From assembly GCA_034231615.1 (NCBI GenBank), contig CM067298.1, positions 29,580,127 through 29,644,126 of the forward strand: a DNA stretch of 64,000 bases, in the 5' to 3' direction. Position numbers and translations under genes: made by a program. The notes beneath the pieces were generated by a model. That model made no database searches. It worked only from the letters and a program-made list of their open reading frames with translations, and was not told the origin of the DNA. Position 1 is the stretch's first letter, and each line of letters begins with the position of its first letter. This DNA comes from Meghimatium bilineatum (lineage: Eukaryota; Mollusca; Gastropoda; Stylommatophora; Philomycidae). Positions 44,615 through 55,635 of the stretch are shown piece after piece.

Positions 44615-45650
44615 CAGAGGACCAGATGGCTCCGTGTACGCCAGCTATCTCACCTTGATACCTTCAATAGTTCCCAGGGTTCTTCTTCCTCCTCTCATAG
44701 GGTTAAACTTGTTCTTACCTTTCATCCCCATAACTCGACTGTCCGTCGCATCCTGCTTAAACATTATTCTCTTCTCCAGTCTGATACTGACACCCGTGCC
44801 GCTTTCCACGACTTACCTCTAGTGGCCTATAGGCGTGACAAAAATCTGAAGACATCTTGGTCCACAGCCACCTCAGGTCTTCTGCACCTGACCATTTCGG
44901 TACCGTTCGTGGCTCACGCGGTCGTTGCTTCACATGTCCTTATGTGGTTCAGATGTGCTCCATCTCATTTCCCAAGGCCACTTTCTCCATCAATGAGGCC
45001 TTTACATGTGAATCCCATTATGTTATTTACGTGATCATATGCAAACGCTGTGGTAAGCAATATATCGGTGAGACCGGCCTTAGATTGAGCGAGCCATTCT
45101 GTAACCACCTGCATGCCATTAAACACAGAACACCAACTCCTGTGGCCAATCACTTCAGAAGGCCACCTTGGTGTCCATGACATTCAGGTCACTGCCATCA
45201 GATCCTGCACCACCGATGATAGATCTAGGTACACCCTAGAAAATCGTCTCATTTTTTAGTTGGGCACCATCAAGCCATTTGAACTTAATTCTGACCACTC
45301 TTTTGCCTAGTTCTCGGTCAGATTGGTCTTTGTCTTTATTTATTTTGTGCCGTCATTTATGTCATCGTTTTGTTCCTCTCGTTCTACCTATATTATTGTC
45401 TTTGTGTACTTCCTGTTCGTATCCTTCCTATATCTCACTACCATATTTCACTCGGACACGCTTGTTGTGATGTATTCATTTCTACTTGTGGTATTTTTAT
45501 GTTATATGCGTATCTTGACAAATGCCTTTTGGTCCGAAACGTCGATTATATCCTGTGTATTGTCATTTGTATGATTATATTCTGTATTTCGTTGTGTATA
45601 CTATATTAATTCATGTAAGCATCCGAGAGTGATAGTGTGTCAGTTGTTAT
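44615..45650 (+). mobile_element. Penelope-like element A, GIY-YIG and 3' region copy
   Basis: A fossil. The plus strand reads F-H-P-H-N-S-T-V-R-R-I-L-L-K-H-Y-S-L-L-Q, a linker with V-A-Y-R-R-D-K-N-L-K, and the GIY-YIG module C-E-S-H-Y-V-I-Y-V-I-I-C-K-R-C-G-K-Q-Y-I followed by G-E-T-G-L-R-L-S-E (45010-45090), then A-I-K-H-R-T-P-T-P-V-A-N-H-F. The 3' region carries a hammerhead-like remnant at 45513-45544. It contains the same parts as the minus-strand copy at 40-41 kb but is cleaner through GIY-YIG. Broken, 5'-truncated. Confidence 0.82.
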
Positions 45651-45734
45651 ACAGTAGAACTCCATTACCTGTCTCCCACATGAGTATTATTTTCAGGGGG
45701 AAATAGTTGCACTGTTTATCCTCGAGGTTGTTGT

Positions 45735-46950
45735 TCTACTTCTTCTGCATTTGCTCTCTGATAACCATGAAAATGTATGTGATTTACACCTTGGTTTGCC
45801 CAGAATATCTGAGGCCCTGACATCTAAGGTCAAGGACATCCATTTTTGTCATGCCTTTAATTCGGCAAGTGGATTTCCCTAGCCTGTGACAGCCTCCATA
45901 TCTGTCATTAGGCAGCGAATGTATATCAACTCTACACTGCGACGGTTTATCACCCACTCTGCCTTTGGACTTTACAGGCCAAAATATTTCTCTGGGGGGC
46001 AGTCTCAGTGGAAACACAAAATAATCACCCACTCTGCCTTTGGACTTTACAGGCCAAAATATTTCTCTGGGGGGCAGTCTCAGTGGAGACAGTAGTCAGT
46101 GATTTAGGCTTGCGTTGACTACACCTATCTCACACAAGGTGTTTCTCTACCAGTCAACTCGTCTCGCGTTATTAGACCTGTTGTGTTTGTGCCCATGGGG
46201 TACTGAACCTTTTCTCTCTGCAAGCATGATTCCGGTATAGGAAAGCATCTACAGTAGAGTTGGGCCTTGGTTCGTTCGCCCTCTTACAGAGGTGTCATTC
46301 ACCAACATCATGAACCTCTCGTCCAAGTCCGAGTCTACACATTTTTCAGGAACATTGAGGCCTGGATGCTTGTTCTCAAGCTGAACAAAAATCTCTCTGT
46401 GAGCATGATTTCGGTATAGGAAATCTTTGACGGTAGATTTAGGCCTGGTCTGTTAGGAAAAACTGGGGACTCAAAGTACATTCTTGAGCTGAATAGCACT
46501 TTAGTTCTGGTTTCCTTTTAATGTTTTCACTTTCCGTTTGCATTTAGCACTGCCCTCTGGCACTGTGTTGCACTCTCATTGTACTCAAGAACATTATCTT
46601 TTGGACTGTATTATTGTTATCTATTTGTCGTGATATCTGCCCATTTAAAGACAATTGAATTGGTTGCCCCTCCAATGCTCAAGCCAAACTGAGCTGTGTC
46701 ACTGTACATCGACCATGACTTTGTATGTGTTGGCTCAGAGGTGTCTGAGATATTGCTTGTCTTTTACAGTCAATTCGCATTCCATCTGCAGCCTCCAAAA
46801 CTGTTTACCACAAGCAGCACAAGCCGCATACTTCTGTTTTCAGGGTACACCATGAGTGGAACCTCAACAAATTTAATGAGCTATTCATGTTTTCACTGTG
46901 AAATGCATAGCTTAATCGTTGAGACAAGCATATGACTACTAGCAAGATCA
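45735..46950 (-). mobile_element. Element R, copy 2
   Basis: It aligns along its length with the reverse of 14050-15294: the GAA tail (TACTTCTTCTGCATTTGCTC at 45738), the GCCCTGACATCTAAGGTC-like block, two TTTCGGTATAGGAA-type repeats (46231, 46415), TTGCCCCTCCAATG (46660) and TCTGTTTTCAGGGTACACC (46840). Clearly older or faster-diverged than copy 1. It has its own internal 75-base duplication (45949-46087). Target duplications were not resolved. Confidence 0.65.
45949..46087. repeat. 75-bp tandem duplication inside element R copy 2
   Basis: ATCACCCACTCTGCCTTTGG onward repeats with a period of 75 bases; 64 bases are identical between 45949-46012 and 46024-46087. Absent from R copy 1, so it arose after insertion. 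Confidence 0.93.
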
Positions 46951-47740
46951 ACCAGATAACATAGTTATCACCGGACACTGACATGGTTGCACCATAGCTC
47001 AGAGAAAGGGAGACGGCGCTATGTGCAGAGCGGATCCCAGTGGCCCCAGCGATACAAGACTGCTACGGACATCGAGCTTGCCACCTACTGGATGAACTAA
47101 CCACTACACCAGCACTGACAGAACACAACACCATTTTTCTACATGCCAGCCCGTACCTCTTTATGAGAGAACAGACATTTAGCGAGACCAAGTCAAGTGA
47201 CAAAATATGTTTACACTGAACTACTGATTACCTACACCATGCGGACACAGTTAACGCACCACCCTCTCTCACTGCTGGGAAGCTACCAGGTTTACTTGCC
47301 TAGCTCGACTCTAATCCAGCGGCGACTGAAGACTCACGCTGCTTCTCATGTTTTGTGTTACCAGTGGTTATTTTATATGATTATAGGTAGGGTGGGGCAA
47401 ATGGAAGAAGTTGCTAAAGTTTGTGTTATTTTCCTTTCAGAAATATTTCTTGTCCCTTTATACTTATAATAGCATTATTGCATAGTATTATTACTAGTAT
47501 TATTCTTTTAATACGCGAGTTATACACTGGTTTCTGACTTGTCACAATTTGGACATTAAAGTTACATCCTCCGCTTATAAATATATCAAATTCTATTGGG
47601 AAATATGACATAGTACTTACATCAATAGTTAACACAGATATTGTTTATTATCTCCATAATTACTAAGCATATGGGCTTCATATTTTGCTTGAGTGGATTA
47701 TTTCATAACCACATTAAAGATTTATGATTAATTACACTGG
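46951..47740. other. Intron sequence, partly GC-richer, unidentified
   Basis: 46970-47330 is GC-richer than its surroundings and may be a 5' extension of R or another repeat (TGGCCCCAGCGATACAAGAC near 47040). 47400-47740 is AT-rich. No coding signal. Confidence 0.3.
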
Positions 47741-48389
47741 TCAACATCAAATTTACTGTCTATGGGTTTTTTTTACAGATTTAGGATAATTTTATTGTTC
47801 TGAATCCAAAAATCACATTGGTTTTGCTCAATCAGGTCAGGTTTTTTTATCTAGCACCACAGGATGTTTTTTTATAGGTGGGTCATATTCCATGTCAAAT
47901 CAATCAGTACAACGACAATTGATTTCCACACATTTGATCAAAAGTGTGGTTTTTTTCCTATTTAAAAGGACAAATGATTTAGAAAGCAAGTATTTTATTG
48001 TCTCATGTATGGATATTTTCACATCATACAAATTTCATAATCTATCTTGGAATATACAAATTATGATTTCACAAGTTTAAACTTACTAGTATTGCTAATT
48101 TTTGTGTGTATTATATTAAGGTTTCAAGTGATTCAAACGGCTTCAACTAGAAGATCTTGCAGAAATTACACGCATCACTTTTTATCGCTACAGGCATCAA
48201 GAGTTCATCCTCTTTTTTTTGGGGAAGAGAAGGACTTGGTGTACTGTACAGATATTTTTCACCTTCTGCAGACGATTGGAGTGCAACATTGTGAACCCAG
48301 AGATTGGAGACTGTTCATTGACAGCTGCAAGAGATCACTAAAATGTGTTCTGCTTCACAATGGCAATCAGTTTGTTTCTGTACCCCTTG
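47741..48389 (+). pseudogene. Remnant of a widespread repetitive protein of unknown function
   Basis: Within an open frame (48047-48802, which then runs into the I-A copy), residues read H-P-L-F-F-G-E-E-K-D-L-V-Y-C-T-D-I, then E-P-R-D-W-R-L-F-I-D-S-C-K-R-S-L-K and C-V-L-L-H-N-G-N. The W-R-L-F-I-D-S-x-K-R-S-L-K-x-V-L-L-H-N-G-N motif is, from memory, shared by a multicopy family of uncharacterised proteins in many invertebrate genomes, thought to belong to mobile DNA. Only about 85 residues remain before I-A cuts in. The AT-rich sequence from 47741 (ACACTGGTCAACATC) may be its non-coding end. Function unknown. Confidence 0.45.
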
Positions 48390-51300
48390 TACCAGTATTT
48401 CTGGAAATCCACAATGAATTTACCAAGGACAGCAGCACGCTCACTAGGTGGAACTATAAAAGGGCAGACTGGAAAATGTACCAGCATTTAACCAGTGTTC
48501 TAGCTAAGGACATGAACTTGGACAAAGACATCAATAGAGCAGTGAGTGAATTTAATAGATGTATACTACATGCTGCTAGTAAAACCATACCCAGGGGGGG
48601 GGGGGGGCACGCAAAAACTACAAACCCTACTGGAATGATGAACTGGAAAAGCTGCAAAATGAGATGGAAACATCTAGACAGCAAGCTGAGAACAGACCTA
48701 GCCAAGAACATCACAACAAATATCAGCAAACAAAGGCTAAATTTCAAAGATCCAAGTTACAAGCCAGACGGAGCAGCTGGAAAGAAAAAACAGAGTCGCT
48801 GAACCTAGAAAGAGATACTAGGAAATTATGGAAACTTGTAAAACAACTAAATGATGAAGGTACAGGGAGAAATACCAGGATCACACTTTATAAAGATAGA
48901 AACATTTTAACAGGTAAACATGCAGCTGATTACTTTGCAGATTCCTTTGCAGAAGACAATGCAGAAGACAATAACGTCAAAGTCAGCCCAGACAAACAAC
49001 AGGATGTTCGAGAGAGTAAAACATTGCACAAGGCGAAACTATACCTGAAGTCATGGAGGCACCAATCACAATGTGAGAACTGGAGCATGCAATATCCAAA
49101 TTGAAAATAAATAAGTCCCCTGGAGCTGATGGAGTGTTCAATGAAATGATTAGAAACCTGGGAATTGCTGCATGAACAAAGCTACTGCAGATCTTTAACA
49201 CAAGCTGGTCCACAGGTAATGTACCACAGGCGTGGAGAGAAGCAATAATGATACCACTCCTCAAATCAGGAAAAGATGGCAACACAGTCTCCAACTACAG
49301 GCCCATCAGCCTCACAAGCTGTCTTTGTAAAACAATGGAACGCATTATCAATCTTAGGATGCAGTGGTACCTTGAAAGTGAAAACCTTCTGGTATCACAG
49401 CAAGCAGGTTTCAGACAGTGCTACTCTACTGAAGATCAGGCAACCTACCTCTCCCAAGAGATTGAGGATGCCTTCCAAGATAAGAAACGGGTACTAGCAG
49501 CATGGATAGACCTCAGGAAAGCATTTGATAAGGTCTGGAAAGAAGGTCTCCTGAAGAAATTGCGAAATTGCAGGGTTAGCTCAAGAATGTACAAATGGGT
49601 AAAAGCATACCTGCATAATAGAAGAGCCAGGGTACAATTAGATGTCCGCAAGAGCAAGAAAGTTATACTGCGTCATGGAGTCCCCCAAGGAGGAGTCCTG
49701 TCACCCACACTTTTCTTGGTTTACATCAATGACCTAGTTTCTGAACTATCACACGGGATCAAAGTGGCAATGTATGCTGACGACCTGGTGATCTGGTGCA
49801 CGGAAGAACATGCAACAGTGGCCACTAAACAAATACAAAGAGCTATCGATACCCTAACCTTATGGACAAATAGATGGTGCGTCAGCATTAACACAGATAA
49901 GTGCAGCACTACACTCTTTACCCTCTCACCAAAACAAAAAGCTGGTCATATCAAGATAGATGGAGAGCTCTTGAAAGAAGACAAACAACCCACATACCTC
50001 AGAGTTACTTTTGATGATAAGCTGACATGGAAGCAGCACATAAACAAAGCAACAACAAAAGCCAGGAGGAAGTTAGCTATCCTGAGAAAACTAAGTGGAA
50101 CCACATGGGGAGCCAGTGAAAATATACTCAGTAAAGTTTACCAGCAAGGCATAAGATCACACCTGGAATATGGTTCAGCTGCGTGGTGTCCTACATCAAA
50201 CACCACATTACAAGATCTAGATAAAGTGCAAAACCAGGCACTTAGAATAATATTGGGAGCAATGAAATCAACACCCATAGCAGAGATGCAGAAATTGGGA
50301 AGAATGCAAACACATGGCGAACGCAGAGACACAAAAGTACTAATTCAAGCAGAAAAGTTTCAGTGTATGCCTAGTCATCCAATGAAGGAAAGATTCCAAA
50401 ATCTAGCAATGGTGCGACTGAAAAGGAGCAGCTTTATCCATCAAGCTAAACGACTCCGTAGACAACTTACAGACCTACCTGAAGTTGACAGCCCCTTAAG
50501 GTCTGTACCAGAACAAACCCCGTGGAGTGAAAGCCATGAATGCCAATATACATTCAGACCCATGTGAAAGGAATACTAAGCGAGGACGAACAGAACAGTG
50601 TGCAGCGAAGGACAGTCACCCTAAGTTTCCTGGATGAATATCCACAAGATATATGGGTCAGAGTATACACAGATAGGTCAGCACAGAATGCTGTGAGGAA
50701 TGGAGGTGCAGGTGTATATATAGAATATCCACACAAGCCTAGAGATACAATCAGAACACCGACAGGAAAATTATGCAATAATTATGATGCAGAAATCCAG
50801 GTAATTAGTGTGGCTGCTAAAAAACTGCTGAACTCCAACTCTGACCTACAGCCTGTGGTATTCCTGACAGATGCAAGGTCAGTGCTTCAAGCTCTCCAGT
50901 CTGGAAAACTAACTGACTTGAAAAAACTACTTAGCGAATTGTCTTACCAGTATAGGGTAACCATGCAGTGGATACCCTCTCACTGTGGAATACCAGGAAA
51001 TAAAAAAGCAGACCAACTGGCTAAGGAAGGTGCTGCCGAAGACCAACCAGATATACCAATCACCTACCATCAGAAAAAACAGACGATCAAGTCAATAAGA
51101 AAGCCACAAACACCAACACAAGATGACTATCACATTATGAACAGACCAGAACAAGTTATAATTCTATGTCTCAGAACAGGACACAACCGAATCCGCAGTC
51201 ACATGTATACAAAGTTCAAGATTGGCAACACAGCCATGTGTACATGTGGACAGGCAGCACAGAGTGCCAAACATATACTTCAAGAGTGTTCTGAGCATGA

Positions 51301-51462
51301 AACGCTGAGGCAGACATATTGGCCAGAGGAAACAACACTGGAATCAAAGCTCTATGGGACACTGTATGAACTACAGAAGACGGTGAGTTTATTAAGGAGA
51401 CAGAATTACAGATATAGACATGTTTCAAGTGAACGAAAGAAGAAGAAGAAGAAATTAACCGA
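48390..51462 (+). mobile_element. I-A LINE, 3-kb copy (end of endonuclease to tail)
   Basis: It begins at the endonuclease end (P-V-F-L-E-I-H-N-E-F), continues through a Lys-rich linker, RT (49248-50567) and RNase H plus C-terminus (50540-51472), and ends in GAA repeats at 51436-51455. It is the best preserved I-A copy: only about four frame changes in 3 kb, and the RT catalytic box Y-A-D-D is intact at 49778. A 14-base G run (48594-48607) replaces GGGG of the other copy. It was inserted into, or next to, the unknown-protein remnant; target duplications were not found. Confidence 0.92.
49248..50567 (+). CDS. I-A reverse transcriptase open frame (439 codons)
   Basis: A non-LTR RT. Motifs in order: N-Y-R-P-I-S-L-T-S-C-L-C-K-T-M-E-R (residues 16-32), Q-A-G-F-R-Q (52-57), A-W-I-D-L-R-K-A-F-D-K-V-W (motif A, catalytic Asp), H-G-V-P-Q-G-G-V-L-S-P-T-L-F (motif B), M-Y-A-D-D-L-V-I-W (motif C, both Asp), then F-D-D-K-L-T-W-K-Q-H-I-N-K-A (thumb) and Y-G-S-A-A-W-C-P. 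All catalytic residues are present. The frame starts at a late Met because upstream ORF2 is shifted; the last residues overlap the RNase H frame (+1/-1 shift at about 50540-50567). It acts in target-primed reverse transcription in active relatives. Confidence 0.9.
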   Translation: MIPLLKSGKDGNTVSNYRPISLTSCLCKTMERIINLRMQWYLESENLLVSQQAGFRQCYSTEDQATYLSQEIEDAFQDKKRVLAAWIDLRKAFDKVWKEGLLKKLRNCRVSSRMYKWVKAYLHNRRARVQLDVRKSKKVILRHGVPQGGVLSPTLFLVYINDLVSELSHGIKVAMYADDLVIWCTEEHATVATKQIQRAIDTLTLWTNRWCVSINTDKCSTTLFTLSPKQKAGHIKIDGELLKEDKQPTYLRVTFDDKLTWKQHINKATTKARRKLAILRKLSGTTWGASENILSKVYQQGIRSHLEYGSAAWCPTSNTTLQDLDKVQNQALRIILGAMKSTPIAEMQKLGRMQTHGERRDTKVLIQAEKFQCMPSHPMKERFQNLAMVRLKRSSFIHQAKRLRRQLTDLPEVDSPLRSVPEQTPWSESHECQYTFRPM

Positions 51463-51472
51463 AATATGGTAA
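50540..51472 (+). CDS. I-A RNase H and C-terminal zinc-knuckle open frame (310 codons)
   Basis: RNase H lies at about residues 30-165: W-V-R-V-Y-T-D-R-S-A-Q-N-A (catalytic Asp kept, but the usual Gly after it is Arg), N-N-Y-D-A-E-I-Q-V (Glu), V-V-F-L-T-D-A-R-S-V-L (Asp), I-P-S-H-C-G-I-P-G-N and K-A-D-Q-L-A (last Asp). A polar spacer and the knuckle A-M-C-T-C-G-Q-A-A-Q-S-A-K-H-I-L-Q-E-C follow. A small shift near 51390 replaces the ending S-F-I-Q-E-T-E-L-Q-I seen in other copies, so the frame runs into the tail as K-K-K-K-K. Confidence 0.88.
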   Translation: MPIYIQTHVKGILSEDEQNSVQRRTVTLSFLDEYPQDIWVRVYTDRSAQNAVRNGGAGVYIEYPHKPRDTIRTPTGKLCNNYDAEIQVISVAAKKLLNSNSDLQPVVFLTDARSVLQALQSGKLTDLKKLLSELSYQYRVTMQWIPSHCGIPGNKKADQLAKEGAAEDQPDIPITYHQKKQTIKSIRKPQTPTQDDYHIMNRPEQVIILCLRTGHNRIRSHMYTKFKIGNTAMCTCGQAAQSAKHILQECSEHETLRQTYWPEETTLESKLYGTLYELQKTVSLLRRQNYRYRHVSSERKKKKKKLTEIW

Positions 51473-51474
51473 CA

Positions 51475-52913
51475 GTCTGTGGAAAAAAACCAATGAAATA
51501 GCCTACTCCAATTTACCAGTAACTAACATCATCTAGACCTAGTGTAGTGTACCTGGTAAACACTATAGACAGACGTTTATCATCTAGGCCTAGTCAACCA
51601 GGTAGTGTTTTGGTAGACACTTCTATATGAACAGACAAAATGAAGTGAGTTTGGCTTGTGTACAACAAAATGTTTAAACAAAATTACCTGTAGAAACATA
51701 ACAAAGGAAAAAACTTACCTGTACCAGTAGGCCTACAAACAGTCATTCAAATGTTTCCAAAGTCATTTAAACCCTTCCAAGTTGGAATTCTACTGAAAAA
51801 AACATCAATAGGCGAAATCCATGATGTCACAATTACTGGTAGTAGACCTACCACAAATGTCCGAAACGAGGGGTAAAGGCGAGCAAGAGATAGGCAGAGA
51901 AAGGAGAGTAACATCATGAGATGGACAGGTTACAGTCTAGCAGAGTGCACCACTAACATAAGAGATGGAATGTTGGATATCTGTTGCAGCCAACCTTCAT
52001 TGCAAAGACAGCACTTGATAGTGATGTCCAAAACACTACATAGGCTAAACAATGGAACTTCTATGCCACACACTTTCCACATCGCAATGTACCAGTAAAG
52101 GAACAAATATTACAATACGCACAAACTGACTGTCTACTGTGCTTTAAGACCTGTATACAGAAAATGTAAACATCACCTCAAAGGCAGATTTTGATTATTT
52201 CTGTGCATGCCGTTGGACAGTTTTGTCTATTTTTTTACATGTGACTACAAGTATATAAATAAAGACCAACAACAATGACCAAAAACATAATGAATGAAAT
52301 CCTAATGAATTCTGTACAGAGGTCTTCTACATGCGACAGTCTCACACAAACACACCAATTCAAGAATTTTGTTTGCTTTAGACAGTCTTGTGGTTGTTTT
52401 TTTCTATTGTTTTTTTTAAACACCTGTTGGAGGGAGACAGTGAGGAGCAACCAAAATCAATAGTGAAAAGCCTCTTCTCTGTGCCTCCAACTTTTGAAAA
52501 GTGGTTCCAAACATGTCATTCCGCCGTAATTGATACCCGCTGGTTAATTTTGCAATCCTCTCTCACATATTTATTACCGTATATTCCTTAACAGATAAAC
52601 ATACAGTAATGAAAACGAAACTCAGTCTTCTGTATCCCATTTTGCATCATTTTTTTCATCATATCATTTCCCGCTTAGACTTTACTGTCTGCTATAATTT
52701 ATCTGAACCCTGTGACAAGATAATTAGTACTTACTATTCGCTACCCTGTAGGACACCGAACACAAACAATTCCTAAGGAAAAATATGGTCTGTTCCACAG
52801 TGGCGCAACCATCTATAGACGTCGGTCATGAGTGCCAGGTATTAAAAATACATCAGAGTTTACACAGCTGAGTTAACACTGTAATGGCCAACATTCCTGA
52901 CTTAATACGATAG
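51475..52913. other. Intron sequence, mostly unidentified
   Basis: 51530-51630 has an imperfect doublet of CATCTAGACCTAGTGTAG-like and CATCTAGGCCTAGTCAAC blocks followed by CCTGGTAA / CCAGGTAG. 51900-52100 holds a small open frame with no recognised product. The rest is AT-rich. Confidence 0.35.
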
Positions 52914-53000
52914 CTGGTTGGTTGGTTGCTGATCCAGCGGTCCATGGGCTCATGCCCTAGGAACAATACTAGGTGATAAGGGAAGGTCGCGCTGTATTAT
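52914..53000 (+). mobile_element. Fragment of element M (left end)
   Basis: GGTTGGTTGGTTGCTGATCC and AGCGGTCCATGGGCTCATGC are identical to the left end of the element at 54142. After GCCCT it diverges into a GGAACAATAC / GTATTGTTCC-like inverted pair (52970-53022). Confidence 0.65.
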
Positions 53001-54127
53001 CTCTGATGTATTGTTCCCAGAATATAGTGGCTCTATTCATTCATTCAGATAATGTGGGGCAAATGAAAGAAATGCCCTTGCATCTTACTGTTAATAAAGT
53101 TTATGTTTCTATTTAGCATGTCCATTCATTCTTATGATAACGAAGTTCCATGGTGTTATTACCAGCAATGTTACGTTATTCCTATGTCAGTCTATAAACA
53201 GATTTTAGACTAGGCATGCCAAAATCACCTCTTCGACTTATTATCGGATGGGCTTATACATTGTAATCTACGGTGTATTCTTTTTTAAGCCATATTTTTT
53301 ATCTCTTCTGTAGTAGATGAGTATGTAGGGATCTTATCTTCACATGAAACAACATTATGGTAGGAAGCGTTGTCCATTACCAGACAGCAGGGTCTATCTA
53401 ATAATGACAGTACAGTTTTCTATATCCACTTTCTAAATATATGACCATTTATCTCAAGAATGGTAGTCTCGATTATCAGTATATTTAGAAATAAAAATGA
53501 CGTCACAATAAAAACATGACGAATATACAATTCACCTTTGAGTAAACTGAATTTTAGCTATTATTTTAAGATATAACAATGAAATTTCTAATACATATTA
53601 GGCCTACATATTTCGCACTCATAGAAAACTGATTTCTATACCAAGATTGATTGACTTGATGCACACAGAAAGCAAAAACAGTTGCATTTCCCAGCAATAT
53701 TCCATCACGATGACATCTTATTTTATTGAGCTTTAAATTGGCCAATACATTTATACTTTACCTAATAATCAATGAAGAATTAGAGTGGAGAAAAAACCAA
53801 TATTCAAATAAGACACATTTCCCCTCATTGACAGAAAATTAGTAATTTGTACCGTAAACCCATCTACTTTTATGGCTACCAACAAAAAAGTATTGTTATC
53901 TTAAAAATGACATTTATAGCGACTGCAGAAATAAATCCATTCAATCTAGATAATAATTATTGATAAATCTTTAACATCATTATGAAATAATCCACTCTGG
54001 AAAAATATGAAGCCCATACGATTACTAAACAAAAAAAATTGGTAGCGTATTCAGGATGTAGCCATCAACCCAGAATTTTTTGGCTGTAGTGATTTAGTAA
54101 ATACGGAAATAATAGACAATATCATTG
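53001..54127. other. AT-rich intron sequence
   Basis: No repeat or coding signal recognised in this stretch. Confidence 0.4.
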
Positions 54128-54141
54128 TTCAACCATTGATG

Positions 54142-54755
54142 GTTGGTTGGTTGGTTGCTGATCCAGCGGTCCATGGGCTCATGCCCTTTAAAACCTAATG
54201 CCATTAAATGGCATTTTATTGCTGGGAAGTCTGGATTTTCAGCCCACCCTGGGACAGAGCCAGAGAATAACTATCACACATCCATGAAGTTGGGTTTCAA
54301 CCTATGCACTGCTCCTAGCCACTGCAGCCAAGATATGGTTCACTGTGCTCATTCCCCACCACCAATTGACTATTGGTTATGCCGAACTTCTCTATTGTTT
54401 TAGGCATGCAACCTAGGCGTTAAAGTCAAAAGGATTGTCACATCCTGAGTCACTGTGCCTCTATGATGGGTCTCAGCCATAGGAAAAAACAGTGCTGTGA
54501 GTTTCTTCCTCCCCAGTGCTGCACAGTACATCTCTGGCTCTCTCCCAACCACAGAAGGTGCATACATATATTCAAGTAAACATGAAACACATTTCAACAA
54601 AAAATAAAAGCATAATTGTATAGATGACATGCCATGAAGCTTCTCTAAGAAGAAAACCTCAATATAACGGCATGTCATCTACTAAAGTTTTCTGTTGTAT
54701 GGTTGGTTTATCTAGTGGGCCATTGGTGAGACCCACAGACACAAACCACATGCAC
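54142..54755. mobile_element. Element M: 614-bp non-coding element with 14-bp target duplication
   Basis: Flanked by TTCAACCATTGATG at 54128-54141 and 54756-54769. It starts with TTGG repeats and CTGATCCAGCGGTCCATGGG and ends CACAGACACAAACCACATGC. The ends are not clear inverted repeats. A 14-base duplication favours a retroposed (SINE-like) origin; a terminal TTGG run may be the tail read on the other strand. Parts recur at 52914-53000 and 58567-58760. Confidence 0.75.
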
Positions 54756-54930
54756 TTCAACCATTGATGAGCGCATATTTTTAAAAATATAAATTATCAA
54801 TAATTTTCAAATAATTTATATAATGAAGAAGTATTAAAAATGTAGACATTATGGATGTAATACATGTCCAGGAGTGTTTTCAGTAGAGTCTAAATATCAA
54901 TACATGTTCTTCAAAGTTATGATGGTCATT

Positions 54931-55635
54931 TTAACCTGTAGCACCCCAGAGAAAAATTATGCATTGTCTGGAACCCAGTCATTTTAATGATTTCTGGTTT
55001 TTCGCTGGACGCTTTTGCTTTTTTGGAATAACTTTTTTAATTATTGACTTATTGATTTCAAATTCTGAGTTAATAGAGATGCGTGGATGTTTGATATGGT
55101 GGTCTTGTTTGTTTGTGTGTATCAGTGTTATGTGGACAACCAACATGGACAGTGATAATAATAACAAAAACACATGCATATAAAAGATTTACTAGTATAG
55201 AGTTAATCCATATCTGTAGTGACAAATACGAAAGTAGATCTATACATCTTGTCAACTATCATTGTCAACTAATATATATATATATATATATATATATCAT
55301 AATATAATAGCACACTGAAGCTTTCAAAATCTCCATCCAAAATCAGCATCCATGAAAAATATACTTACAATGTCTTCATCGAAGTTATGTCCGTACAGTA
55401 TGGCTGGAAACGTGAAGATGTCGAATAAATTAGGACAGGGTATTTATATCACCACAAAAAATTCAGGGACAACCACTCTAACAAATAAATATTGTAAAAG
55501 CATGGTGGAAAATAATGGGGGGGGGAGAATTATTGTCCATGACTACAGATGGCTGCCTCAATGGTGACATCATAAGGTGTCTATGGAAAGAGTAAACATG
55601 TCAAAAAATGTCAGCCTCTGGCAGCTACAGGTTAA
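54931..55635. mobile_element. TTAA-bounded DNA element D (piggyBac-like MITE)
   Basis: TTAA at 54931-54934 and 55632-55635, with inverted ends CCTGTAGCACCCCAGAG (left) and CCTGTAGCTGCCAGAGG (right complement). About 697 bases, no open frame of interest. It contains a TA tract at 55268-55298 and a nine-base G run at 55517-55525. The C-C-T-x-T-A-G-C end resembles elements A and B. Confidence 0.65.
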
